Shown piece by piece: positions 8,826 to 18,000 of a stretch of 64,000 bases of DNA. This DNA comes from Palleronia sediminis (GTDB lineage Bacteria; Pseudomonadota; Alphaproteobacteria; Rhodobacterales; Rhodobacteraceae). Both the position numbers and the translations under genes were made by a program. Location: the NCBI RefSeq assembly GCF_004358695.1, contig NZ_SNAA01000002.1, forward strand, positions 1 through 64,000. The letters are read 5' to 3'. Numbering within the stretch: the first letter of the stretch is position 1; each line of letters begins with the position of its first letter. Below the pieces are notes generated by a model. The model searched no databases. It was not told the origin of the DNA and was given only the letters and a program-made list of their open reading frames with translations.

Positions 8826-9794
8826 TTGACCGACGTGATAACCGACACCGTCGAGCGGCGCCCGACGCCGCGGCGCAAGCGTCGCCTCGGCGGCCGGACC
8901 CATATCGTCGTGTTCCTCGCGCCCGCGGTGCTGATCTATACCGTCTTTTCCATCTATCCGCTGATCGAGTCGCTGCGCCTGTCGCTTTTCGACGGGCTCG
9001 ACGACGGCTCCGCCGTATGGACGGGGCTCGGCAATTACACGACGCTCTTGTCCGATCCGAACTGGGCGGTGCGGTTCTGGAACGCCCTCTGGAACAACCT
9101 GATCCTGTTTTTCATCCACATGGTCGTGCAGAACCCTCTGGGCCTGTTGCTGGCGGCGCTGCTGTCGCTCGCGCCGCGCTTTGCGGGGGCGTATCGCACG
9201 CTGATCTTCGTGCCGACCCTGCTCTCGGTCGTCATCGTCGGCTTCGTATGGGAACTGATCCTCTCGCCGCTCTGGGGCGTGGCGCAGACCATGCTGGGCG
9301 CGGTCGGGCTGGGTTGGCTCTATGCGCCGTGGCTGGGGCTGGAAAGCTCGGCGCTGACGGCGGTATCGCTGATCTCGGTCTGGCAATATGTCGGCATCCC
9401 GATGATGCTGATCTATGCCGCGCTGCTCTCAATCCCCGACGAGCTTCTGGACGCGGCGCGGGTCGACGGGCTGTCGGGCGTGGCGATCTTCTGGAAGGTC
9501 AAGCTGCCGCTCATCCTGCCCACGCTCGGGATCGTCGCGATCCTGACCTATATCGGCAATTTCACCGCGTCCTTCGACCTGATCTATTCAATCCAGGGCG
9601 TGCTCGGGCCGCCGGATTATTCGACCGACATCATGGGCACGCTCATGTTCCGCACCTTCTTCGGGCAGCAGACCCAAATCGGCGACATCCACATGGGCGC
9701 GACCGTGGCCAGCATGATGTTCTTCATCATCCTGATCGGGGTGACGATCTACCTCGTCGGCGTGCAGCGCCGCCTGACCCGCTACGAGATGTGA
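8826..9794 (+). CDS. Sugar ABC transporter permease (MalF/UgpA type)
   Basis: The 322-residue inner-membrane protein has about six hydrophobic segments, the first at residues 27-50 (VVFLAPAVLIYTVFSIYPLI), and the EAA-like loop ELLDAARVDGLSGVAIFWKV that contacts the ATPase. It starts at a TTG (8826) preceded by CCAGGAGC; there is no better in-frame ATG. It pairs with the permease that begins 10 bases after its stop. The substrate follows from the operon (amino sugar) and is inferred. Confidence 0.92.
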   Translation: MTDVITDTVERRPTPRRKRRLGGRTHIVVFLAPAVLIYTVFSIYPLIESLRLSLFDGLDDGSAVWTGLGNYTTLLSDPNWAVRFWNALWNNLILFFIHMVVQNPLGLLLAALLSLAPRFAGAYRTLIFVPTLLSVVIVGFVWELILSPLWGVAQTMLGAVGLGWLYAPWLGLESSALTAVSLISVWQYVGIPMMLIYAALLSIPDELLDAARVDGLSGVAIFWKVKLPLILPTLGIVAILTYIGNFTASFDLIYSIQGVLGPPDYSTDIMGTLMFRTFFGQQTQIGDIHMGATVASMMFFIILIGVTIYLVGVQRRLTRYEM

Positions 9795-9804
9795 GGATCG
9801 CCGC

Positions 9805-10683
9805 GTGACCCAAACCGCCCCGCCCGAGACCCGACGCTCGCGCCGCGGCCGTTCCAGACGCACGGGCGCCGCGGCGGGCGTGCACCTCGTGCTCGCGGGC
9901 TACACGCTGATCGCGCTGTTTCCCGTCGTGCTGGTGGTGATGAACAGTTTCAAGAACCGGCGGGGCATCTTCGGCGATCCGCTGGGACTGCCCGACGCCC
10001 GGAGCTTCAGCCTCGAAGGTTATGCGACCGTGCTGGGAGAGGGTAATTTCGCGCTCTATTACGGCAACTCGCTGATCGTCACCGTCGCCTCGCTTTTCCT
10101 GATCCTGCTTCTGGGCGCCATGGCGGCACATGCGCTGGCCGAGTACCGGTTCCGGCTGAACACGCTTCTGGGGATCTACATGATCCTCGGCATCATGGTG
10201 CCGATCCGGCTGGGCACGGTGGCGATCCTTCAGCTCATGGTCGATCTGGATCTCGTCAACACGCTGCTGTCGCTCATCCTCGTCTATACCGCGCAGGGGC
10301 TGCCCATCGCGGTGTTCATCCTGTCGGAGTTCATGCGCACGCTCAGCCGCGACATCAAGGATTGCGCCCGCGTCGACGGGCTGTCGGAATACCGCATCTT
10401 CTTCGAGGTCGTGCTGCCGCTGATCCGCCCCGTGCTGGCGACGGTCGCGGTGTTCTCGATGATCCCGATCTGGAACGACCTGTGGTTCCCGCTGATCCTC
10501 GCCTCGTCGGATGCCACCAAGACCGTGACGCTGGGCGTGCAGCAATTCATCGGGCAATACACCGTGAACTGGAGCGCGGTGCTCGCCTCGCTGTCCATCG
10601 CCATCCTGCCGGTACTGGCGCTCTATGCCATCTTCTCGCGCCAGCTCATCGCCGGGATCACCTCGGGCGCCGTGAAAGGATAG
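9805..10683 (+). CDS. Sugar ABC transporter permease (MalG/UgpE type)
   Basis: The 292-residue second permease has about six membrane segments, beginning at residues 27-48, and the coupling loop DIKDCARVDGLSEYRIFFEV. The tail (PVLALYAIFSRQLIAGITSG AVKG) is typical of MalG-type subunits. It begins with GTG at 9805, after GAGGATCG. An arginine-rich N-terminus precedes the first membrane helix. It forms a heterodimer with the upstream permease and is followed after 4 bases by the ATPase gene. Confidence 0.92.
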   Translation: MTQTAPPETRRSRRGRSRRTGAAAGVHLVLAGYTLIALFPVVLVVMNSFKNRRGIFGDPLGLPDARSFSLEGYATVLGEGNFALYYGNSLIVTVASLFLILLLGAMAAHALAEYRFRLNTLLGIYMILGIMVPIRLGTVAILQLMVDLDLVNTLLSLILVYTAQGLPIAVFILSEFMRTLSRDIKDCARVDGLSEYRIFFEVVLPLIRPVLATVAVFSMIPIWNDLWFPLILASSDATKTVTLGVQQFIGQYTVNWSAVLASLSIAILPVLALYAIFSRQLIAGITSGAVKG

Positions 10684-10687
10684 ATCC

Positions 10688-11773
10688 ATGTCGCAACTCG
10701 TCCTGCGCAAGGTCCGCAAGAGCTTTGGCCGCATCGACGTCATCCATGGCGTCGATCTCGAGGTGCGCGACGGCGAGTTCGTGGTCTTCGTCGGGCCGTC
10801 GGGCTGCGGGAAATCGACGCTCTTGCGGATGATCGCCGGGCTCGAGCCGATCTCGGGCGGCGAGATCGCCATCGGCGACGAGGTGGTGAACGACATCGCC
10901 CCCGCCGACCGGGGCATCGCGATGGTGTTTCAGAGTTACGCGCTCTACCCGCACAAGGACGTCTATGGGAACATGGCCTTTGCCTTGCGTCACGCGGGCG
11001 AGGACAAGGCGGTGATCGACAAGCGCGTGCGCCACGCCGCCGATATTCTTGGGCTCGAGCCGCTGCTCAAGCGCAAGCCCAAAGAGCTTTCGGGCGGGCA
11101 GCGTCAGCGCGTGGCCATCGGGCGCGCCATCGTCCGCGACCCCGAGATATTCCTGTTCGACGAGCCGCTGTCCAATCTCGACGCGGCGCTGCGGGTGCAG
11201 ATGCGGGTCGAGATCCTGCGCCTGCACAAGCGGCTCAAGACGACGATGATCTACGTCACCCACGACCAGGTCGAGGCGATGACGCTGGCCGACCGCATCG
11301 TCGTCCTGCGCGACGGCCGGATCGAACAGGTGGGCACGCCGCTCGAACTCTATCATCACCCCGAGAACCGGTTCGTCGCGGGGTTCATCGGCAGCCCCAG
11401 GATGAACTTTCTGCCCGCCGCGCGCGACGGGCAGGGCCATGTCACCGCCGCCGGGTCACGCCCCCTCGATCTGCCGGTCGAGCCGGGCAGCGACGTGGTC
11501 GAACTGGGCATCCGCCCCGAGCATGTCGGGCTCTGCGCGGCGGGCGAGGGCCATCTGACCGGCGAGGTCCTGGTGGCCGAGCGTCTGGGCGGCGAGACGT
11601 TCCTCCATGTCGATCTGGGCGAGCCCGAGCCGTTCGTCGTGCGCGCCGATGGCTCGGTCACGCAGCAAAGCGGCGAGAGCGTCGGCCTGCGCTTGCGCCC
11701 CGAAAGCCTGCATGTCTTTGACGGCGAGGGCCGCGCGCACCCGCATCGCGAGCGCCACGCCTTGATCGCGTGA
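10688..11773 (+). CDS. Sugar ABC transporter ATP-binding protein (UgpC/MsmK type)
   Basis: The 361-residue ATPase has Walker A GPSGCGKST (about residue 37), Q-loop MVFQSYALYPH, signature LSGGQRQRVAIGRA, Walker B IFLFDEPLSNLD and the switch histidine in THDQVEAM. The C-terminal 110 residues form the TOBE/MOI regulatory domain (LGIRPEHVGLC) typical of carbohydrate importers. It energises the two permeases just upstream. Its stop overlaps the GTG start of the next gene by 4 bases, so that hydrolase is translationally coupled to the importer. Confidence 0.95.
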   Translation: MSQLVLRKVRKSFGRIDVIHGVDLEVRDGEFVVFVGPSGCGKSTLLRMIAGLEPISGGEIAIGDEVVNDIAPADRGIAMVFQSYALYPHKDVYGNMAFALRHAGEDKAVIDKRVRHAADILGLEPLLKRKPKELSGGQRQRVAIGRAIVRDPEIFLFDEPLSNLDAALRVQMRVEILRLHKRLKTTMIYVTHDQVEAMTLADRIVVLRDGRIEQVGTPLELYHHPENRFVAGFIGSPRMNFLPAARDGQGHVTAAGSRPLDLPVEPGSDVVELGIRPEHVGLCAAGEGHLTGEVLVAERLGGETFLHVDLGEPEPFVVRADGSVTQQSGESVGLRLRPESLHVFDGEGRAHPHRERHALIA

Positions 11774-12738
11774 GGGGGTTCGACCGGGCGGCGGCGCTGC
11801 TCGACGCCGCGGTGTCGGCCGGACGGATTCCCGGCGGCGTGCTGGCGGCCCGCGACCAGGGCGGCGCACGGCGTTACCATTTCACGGGCCATGCCAGCCT
11901 GCTGCCGACACGCCGCACGATGACGCGCGACACGGTGTTCGACCTCGCGTCGCCCACCAAGGTGCTGTTCACCACGAGGCGCATCCTCGACCATGCCGAG
12001 GCGGGGCGGATCGCGCTCGACGCGCCGCTGGGCACGGTGCTCGACGATGCCGCGGGCGCCGTGCGGGGGGTGAGTTTCGCCGATTGCCTGGCCCATCGCA
12101 CCGGCTTTCCCGCGACATGGCCGCTTTACGCGCGGGGCGACGGTCCGGCGGCACTGCGAGCCTTCGTTCTGGGGCAGGACTGGCCGCGCGGCGATCCGGT
12201 CTATTCCGACCTCAACTTCATCCTGCTGGGCATCGCGCTCGAACGGATCGAGGGGCGGTCGATCCTGTCCATGCCGCCCCGCGCGGGGCTGACCTTTGCC
12301 CCCGATCCGGCCGATTGTGCCGCGACCGAGGCCTGCCCCTGGCGCGGGCGCATCCTATGCGGCGAGGTGCATGACGAGAACGCCTTTGCTCTCGAAGGTG
12401 CAGGCCATGCCGGGCTTTTCGGAACGGCGGCGGCCGTGCTGGCGGCGGGCGAGACGCTGCTCGACCTCGGACCCGACCATCCCGAACGGCGGCGCATGTC
12501 GGCGCGTCGCGGCATAGGGTGGGAGGCCCGCCATGACGGCTGGCCGGGCGGGGACGGGGCGTCCGAGGCGGCGCGGGGTCACACCGGCTTTACCGGCACG
12601 GGGGTCTGGGTCGATCCCGCGCGGGGGCTCGCCTGGGCGCTGCTGACCAACCGCGTGCATCCCTCGCGCCATGCCGAGAGCGGCATCGACGCGCTGCGCC
12701 GGGCGGTTGGCGACGCGCTGACCTCGGGCGCGCCCTAG
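11770..12738 (+). CDS. Serine beta-lactamase/penicillin-binding-like hydrolase
   Basis: The 322-residue protein carries the beta-lactamase-fold nucleophile motif Ser61-Pro-Thr-Lys64 (SxxK) and Tyr145-Ser146-Asp147 (YSD, in place of YSN). A third motif is probably HTGFTG near residue 275. No signal peptide is visible, so it may act in the cytosol. The GTG start overlaps the ATPase gene by 4 bases. A beta-lactamase-like protein is also linked to the MurNAc-salvage operon of Bacillus subtilis (YbbE), so a role on imported muropeptides or an esterase activity is reasonable. It is shorter than most esterase relatives. Its substrate is unknown. Confidence 0.8.
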   Translation: MRGFDRAAALLDAAVSAGRIPGGVLAARDQGGARRYHFTGHASLLPTRRTMTRDTVFDLASPTKVLFTTRRILDHAEAGRIALDAPLGTVLDDAAGAVRGVSFADCLAHRTGFPATWPLYARGDGPAALRAFVLGQDWPRGDPVYSDLNFILLGIALERIEGRSILSMPPRAGLTFAPDPADCAATEACPWRGRILCGEVHDENAFALEGAGHAGLFGTAAAVLAAGETLLDLGPDHPERRRMSARRGIGWEARHDGWPGGDGASEAARGHTGFTGTGVWVDPARGLAWALLTNRVHPSRHAESGIDALRRAVGDALTSGAP

Positions 12739-13541
12739 AAGCTGAAGGCCCGCCGGATGCCGAACTTGACCGTGAACTGGTCGTTGTCGCCATTCGCGAT
12801 CACGTCGCTAGGATGCGCATGTCCGGTGAGATTGTCATAGCGCAGCGCGCCCTCGAGCGCGAGCTTGTCGGTCAGGCGATATTCCATCCCCGCCTCGAGC
12901 CCGATACTGACCAGACCGCCATCGGGCTGGTAGAACTTGTAATCCGGCCCGATCTCGGAGGTCGAGATGCCGAAATAGGTCTGGTTGTAGTCCTCGTCGC
13001 CGAACAGAACGCGCGGGCCCAGCGTCAGCGTCATGCGGTCCGAGGCGCGGTAGATGGCATCGCCGCCCACCTCGACCACGAAACCTTCGTGCCCGCCGAA
13101 ACCGCGGCGCAGATCGGCAAAGACCGACAGGTTCTCGCCCTCGTAGCCCAGCCCGAACCCGACCTCGAGCGTGGCGTCGATATCGTCCAGCGTGCCGACA
13201 TCCTCACGTTCCGAGATGTACCGGAACGACCCGCGCAACGACAGGCCCTCGCCGGGCGCGAAGGGATCGGGGTCGCCAAAGCTGCGGCCATTGCCGAAAT
13301 TGAGGAAATGCAGCTTGAAGCCGAGGCTGGGGCCGAACTCGTAATCGTCGCTGCCGAAATATTCGGGCGCCGCCTTGACCCCGCCGAGCACCGAGAACAC
13401 CAGCCGCGGCGCGGGCGGCACCGACTTCGGGGCAGGGGTATAGACCATCGTCTCGGGAAGCGGCTCGAGCATCCCGGCGGCAAGCACCGGCCCCGAAACG
13501 AGGGCGCCCGTGGTGGCGAGAAGGATGGCGAAACGGGTCAT
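12735..13541 (-). CDS. MipA/OmpV-family outer membrane protein
   Basis: The 268-residue product begins with a signal peptide (MTRFAILLATTGALVSGPVLAAG) and ends in a phenylalanine-terminated beta strand (FGIRRAFSF), the usual outer-membrane sorting signal. Alternating strands such as FSVLGGVKAAPEYFGSDDYE and GDEDYNQTYFGIS are typical of MipA/OmpV, a family linked to MltA-interacting scaffolds. The start at 13541 was chosen for the signal peptide; the open frame extends 45 residues upstream without one. The 3' end overlaps the convergent hydrolase gene by 4 bases. Its precise role is unknown. Confidence 0.85.
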   Translation of the reverse strand: MTRFAILLATTGALVSGPVLAAGMLEPLPETMVYTPAPKSVPPAPRLVFSVLGGVKAAPEYFGSDDYEFGPSLGFKLHFLNFGNGRSFGDPDPFAPGEGLSLRGSFRYISEREDVGTLDDIDATLEVGFGLGYEGENLSVFADLRRGFGGHEGFVVEVGGDAIYRASDRMTLTLGPRVLFGDEDYNQTYFGISTSEIGPDYKFYQPDGGLVSIGLEAGMEYRLTDKLALEGALRYDNLTGHAHPSDVIANGDNDQFTVKFGIRRAFSF

Positions 13542-13672
13542 GGAAACCTCGGGCTTCGGGCGCGCCGCGCGCGCGTGGCTCTTGATCCCGCTTCTAGGCA
13601 GTTTGCGTGGTGCGGGACACGGGCGGCGGCGTTTCCCGCGGGATCGTGGCCGAAACGCCTCAGGTGGCCGCG

Positions 13673-14893
13673 TCACCCGTCGCGCGGATCGGCGGCCAGC
13701 AAGCGCGCGACCAGCCCCGAGACGGCCAGCGCCCGGCCCTCGGGGTGGTAGAACGATCCCTTGACCTGCCGCGCGGCGAGGGCGCGAAAGAAATCCCGCG
13801 CGAGGGGGGCATCGACGGGGTCGGGCGCGGCCCAGAACCGGTCTAGTCCGCCCTGGTGGGTCAATCCCGGCACGTCATAGACCGCCCGGCCCAGCGCGCA
13901 GACGGGAATACCCGCGCCGATCGCGGGGATCGCGGCGGTGGAGTTGATCGTGACCGCCCCCTTTGCACCGCGCAACCAGGCGCGCAGATCGCCGCCCTTG
14001 ATGCAGGCGACCCGGTCCGGGACGCCCATCTCGCGAGCGATCCCCGTGGTCAGGTCGGGCCAGCGCTCGGCCCCGTTGTCGAGCGGATGGCGCTTGACGA
14101 CCAGATGGTGCCCGGCGGGGGCATGGGCCGCAAAGGACGCGAGCACATGGCGCAGGAACGCCTCGGGGGTGGGAAACCCGGCGCCCTGCCGCACCTGGTA
14201 ATCGCTGAAAAGTTGAAGAAGCACAAGGTGATAGGTCACGGCCTCGGCGCTCAGCCGCGCCGACAGCCCGTCGGCGCGCCGCGCCTCATGGGGCCCGCGC
14301 GCCCAGGTGCGAAACGCGGCCGGCGCCTGCGCGATCAACCCGTTGGGCCGATCGGCGCGAAACCCCGGATAGAGCGGCCGCCCGAGGGTCTCGAGCGCCT
14401 GCCACGCGATCTCGGTGGCGATCTCGCGCGCGGGGCTGTGGGTATGGCGCACGACGAAATCGGGGTCGGGCTGCCCGCGGGCCAGGGTGCGGATCGCGTG
14501 GGGATCGCGCGGAAAATCCGAGAACGCCCCCATCCCGCCACGCTCCAGCACCAGCCAGTCGGGGCGGAAATAGCCGAACTCGACCACCCAGGGCAGGGCC
14601 CCATGCCGCCCCGCGACCGCCTGCGCGGTGCGGTGATAGGGATGCGCCTCGCCGTGATAGAGGATGTCGGTGATCCCCTCGCGCGCGACCAGCGCGTCGA
14701 GCCAGCCCTCCCACCGCTCGAGCCGCCCGCGATAGGACCGCGCGCCTTTCGGCCCCCAATGCGCGGCATCGGCCAGCGACAGCGCGACACGCCGCACGGG
14801 GCAGCCCTCGGCCTCGAGCGCGCGCGCGAGCGCGGGCCAGAGCGGCGAGGCATGGCCGCGCAGGAACAGGAACCGCCGGGTGCGCGCGCTCAT
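13673..14893 (-). CDS. Capsule polysaccharide biosynthesis/export protein, KpsS/LipB-like
   Basis: The 406-residue protein resembles the KpsS/LipB (Capsule_synth) family, enzymes that add beta-Kdo to the lipid terminus of group 2 capsules. Indicators are RRFLFLRGHASPLWPALARA at the N-terminus, the EFGYFRPDWLVLERGGMG segment, and the KRHPLDNGAERW and TINSTAAIPAIGAGIPVCAL blocks with the conserved HP dipeptide. The start at 14893 excludes an upstream extension lacking similarity. It is divergent from the polyketide synthase gene across 109 bases that hold a CRP-like palindrome. Its link to the neighbouring lipid and sugar genes suggests it works on the same surface molecule. Confidence 0.82.
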   Translation of the reverse strand: MSARTRRFLFLRGHASPLWPALARALEAEGCPVRRVALSLADAAHWGPKGARSYRGRLERWEGWLDALVAREGITDILYHGEAHPYHRTAQAVAGRHGALPWVVEFGYFRPDWLVLERGGMGAFSDFPRDPHAIRTLARGQPDPDFVVRHTHSPAREIATEIAWQALETLGRPLYPGFRADRPNGLIAQAPAAFRTWARGPHEARRADGLSARLSAEAVTYHLVLLQLFSDYQVRQGAGFPTPEAFLRHVLASFAAHAPAGHHLVVKRHPLDNGAERWPDLTTGIAREMGVPDRVACIKGGDLRAWLRGAKGAVTINSTAAIPAIGAGIPVCALGRAVYDVPGLTHQGGLDRFWAAPDPVDAPLARDFFRALAARQVKGSFYHPEGRALAVSGLVARLLAADPRDG

Positions 14894-14955
14894 CCCGCGG
14901 ACACCGTGCTGGCGGCATGGCGGGGCAAAAACTTTGCACGGGGGCGTGACGGGGC

Positions 14956-14971
14956 TGTGACAGGGATCACA
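14956..14971. promoter_or_regulatory. Perfect CRP/FNR-type palindrome TGTGA-N6-TCACA
   Basis: TGTGACAGGGATCACA matches the CRP consensus exactly in both half-sites. Its centre is 70 bases upstream of the KpsS-like start and 39 bases upstream of the annotated PKS start. At a class II position (-41.5) it would place a transcription start near 14922 for the KpsS-like gene, a sensible leader. On the PKS side the same geometry would put the transcript start at about 15005, after the annotated GTG. The regulator is unknown. Confidence 0.55.
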
Positions 14972-15002
14972 AATGCCATTACGGTAGCGGTCCAATCATG
15001 CG

Positions 15003-18000
15003 GTGCCGGACGTGAAGACAGGGGCCGGAAGGGGAAAAGGCCGCGATGCGGCCGTCGCGTCCAGTTTCGGGGAATTGCGCTTGAAGATCCAAGGGAAAGA
15101 TCCTGCCGCCGTCGCGGTATTGGGCTATGCCTGCCGGCTGCCCGGCGCCGACAGCGTCGCGGAGGCGTGGGACGTGCTGCGCGAGGGGCGGTGCACGGTC
15201 TCGGAAATCCCCGAGGATCGCTGGACCTCGCTGCGCTATCTCGACCCGTCGGGCGCGAACAGGGGGCGGTCGCTCGTGCGCGCGGCCGGGATCGTCGAGG
15301 ATGTCTGGAGCTTCGACGCCAACCTCTTCGGGATCTCCCCGCGCGAGGCCGAGGGGATGGACCCGCAGCAGCGCATGATGCTCGAGGTGGCGCATCGCGC
15401 GATGGATCACGCGGGGGTCGACCCCCATGCGCTCGAACCCGCGCGGGTGGGCGTCTATGTCGGCGCCTCGAACCCCGATCACATGACCATCGCGATGCTC
15501 GATCCGCGCCGGATCGACGCGTTCTCGGGGCTGGGCAATACGCTGTCGCTGCTGTCGAACCGCATCTCGTATCACTGGAACTTCCATGGACCGAGCTATA
15601 CCGTCGACACGGCCTGCTCTTCGGCGATGGTCGCGCTCGACCGGGCGCGGCGCGATATCGCGGATGAGCTGATCGACACGGCCATCGTCGGCGGGGTGAA
15701 CGCGCTGCTCTCGCCCATGGCCTTCGTCGCCTTCAGTGCCGCGGGCATGTTGTCGCCCAGGGGGCTCTGTCGCGCCTTTGCCGAGGATCCCGATGGCTAT
15801 GTCCGCGCCGAGGGGGCGGTGGCCTTTGTGCTGCAACGCGAGGATGTCGCCCGCGCGGCGGGGCGGCGGGTGCGCTCGATCCTCGCGGGCACCGGCGTGT
15901 CGACCGATGGCCGGACGGTGGGCGTCGCCGTCCCGTCCGAGCGGCGGCAGGCCGATCTCGTGGCCTCCGTGCTGGCCGCCGCGCGGGTCGCACCCGACGA
16001 ACTCGCCTTTGCCGAGGCGCATGGCACGGGAACCGCCGTGGGCGACCCGCGCGAGGCGTTGTCGCTCGGCCGCTCGGTCGGAATGCAGCGCGACCGGCCG
16101 CTTCCCATCGGCTCGGCCAAGTCCAATTTCGGTCATCTCGAACCGGCCGCAGGGCTGCTGGGGCTGCTGAAATGCCAGCTTGCGCTGGAGCATGGGCTTT
16201 TGCCCGCGACGCTTCACGCGGAAACCCCGAACCCCGAGATCGACTTTGCCGGGCTGAACCTCTCGGTGGCCCAGGCGCCTATCGAGATCGCCGCGCGGGG
16301 CCGCCCCTGGGCGGGGCTGGTCAATTCCTTCGGCTTCGGCGGGGCCAATGCGACCGCCGTGCTGACACAGCCGGGCGCGCAGCCGGTCGCGGCGGGGCGT
16401 GTCCCGATGCCGCCTGCGCTGATGCTGTCGGCGGGATCGCCCGCATCGCTCGAGCGCTTGGCGCGGGCCTGGCGCGACCGGGCAGCCACCGTGCCCGAGG
16501 GTCTTGCGGGGGCCGTCGCGGGGGCGAACCGCCATATCGGACGGCTGCGCCACCGGCTCGTCGCGCCCGCGGGCGACGCGGATGCGCTGGGCGTCGCTCT
16601 GACCGGCTGGCTCGATGGTGAGAGCGGCCCGCGCGCGCCCGTGCGCCGGGCCGAGGCGGTGGGGCGCGACGCGCCCGTGGCCTTTGTCTTTTGCGGCAAC
16701 GGCGCGGTGCACGAGGGCATGGCGCGCGAGATATACGAGGGCGACCCGATCTTTGCCGCCACCATCGCCGAGATCGCCGATCTGGCGGGGCCGATCGAGG
16801 GGCGCGGCCTCGTCGATCACCTGTGCGCCCCCGAGGATGGCGCCTATCGCGGCGGGCTGGTGGCGCAATCGCTTCTCTTTGCGGTGCAGATGGGCCTGGT
16901 CGAGGCGATGGCGGCGCGGGGCCTGCGCCCCGGCGCGGTGCTGGGCCATTCGGCGGGCGAGATCGCGGCCGCCACGGTCGCGGGCCACCTGTCGCGGGAC
17001 GAGGCGCTGGGCCTGATCCGCACGCGCTGCGCATCGGTCGAGGCCCTGCGCGGGCAGGGGGGCATGGCGGCGCTGGGCGTCGGGCGCGCCGCCGCGCAGG
17101 GCCTGATCGACCGGCTGGGCCTCGCGCTCGAGATCGGGGCCGAGAACGCGCCCGACAACGTTACGCTGACCGGTCCCGTGCCCGCGCTCGAAACCGCCCT
17201 GCGCCGCGCGCGGGCCGATGGCATCGCGGGCAAGCTGCTCGCGATGGATTACCCCTATCACAGCCGGTTGCTCGACCCGTCCGAGGCGATGTTCATGGCC
17301 GGGCTGCCCGCCTTCGGGCAGACGCCGCCGCGCGCGGCCGATGCCCCGGCCTTCGTCTCGGGGTGGCAGGGGGCAATGGCGGTCGAGCCGCTGCGCGGGG
17401 CCTATTGGTGGGGCAATACCCGCAACCCGGTGGCGTTTCGCGACGGGATGCAGACGCTGATCGACCAAGGCTATCGCATCGCGGTCGAGATCGGCCCCCG
17501 GCCGGTGCTGCAACGCGACATGCGCGATTGTTTCGCGGCGCAGGGCGAACGCGCGGCGGTGATCGCAACCCTGCGCGAGGGGGCGGGCGGGCCGAGCGAC
17601 GCCGTTTCTTTCGTGCGCTCGGCGCTCGCCGCGGGCGGGCGCGTGGACGAGGACGTCGTGCTCGGCCCCGCGCGGCCGTTCACCGGCGATCTGCCGGATT
17701 ACCCGTTCGACCGGCAGCTCTATCACCACCTTTCGCCCGGGATGCTGCTTCTTCCGGGGCGGGCGGACGATCACCCGTTCCTCGGTTGGCAGGACCGCCA
17801 GGACGATCTGCACTGGACGGGCAGCCTGTCGCTGGCGCGGATGCCGTGGCTTGCCGATCATGTCGTACAAGGCGAGGTCTGGTTGCCCGGCACCGCCATT
17901 CTCGTCGCGCTGACCGAGGCCGGGCGCCGCGCGCTGGGCCGCGACAGGGTCGAGCTGCGCAATCTCGAGATCCTGCAATCCGTCCGGCTCGAGCCCGCGC

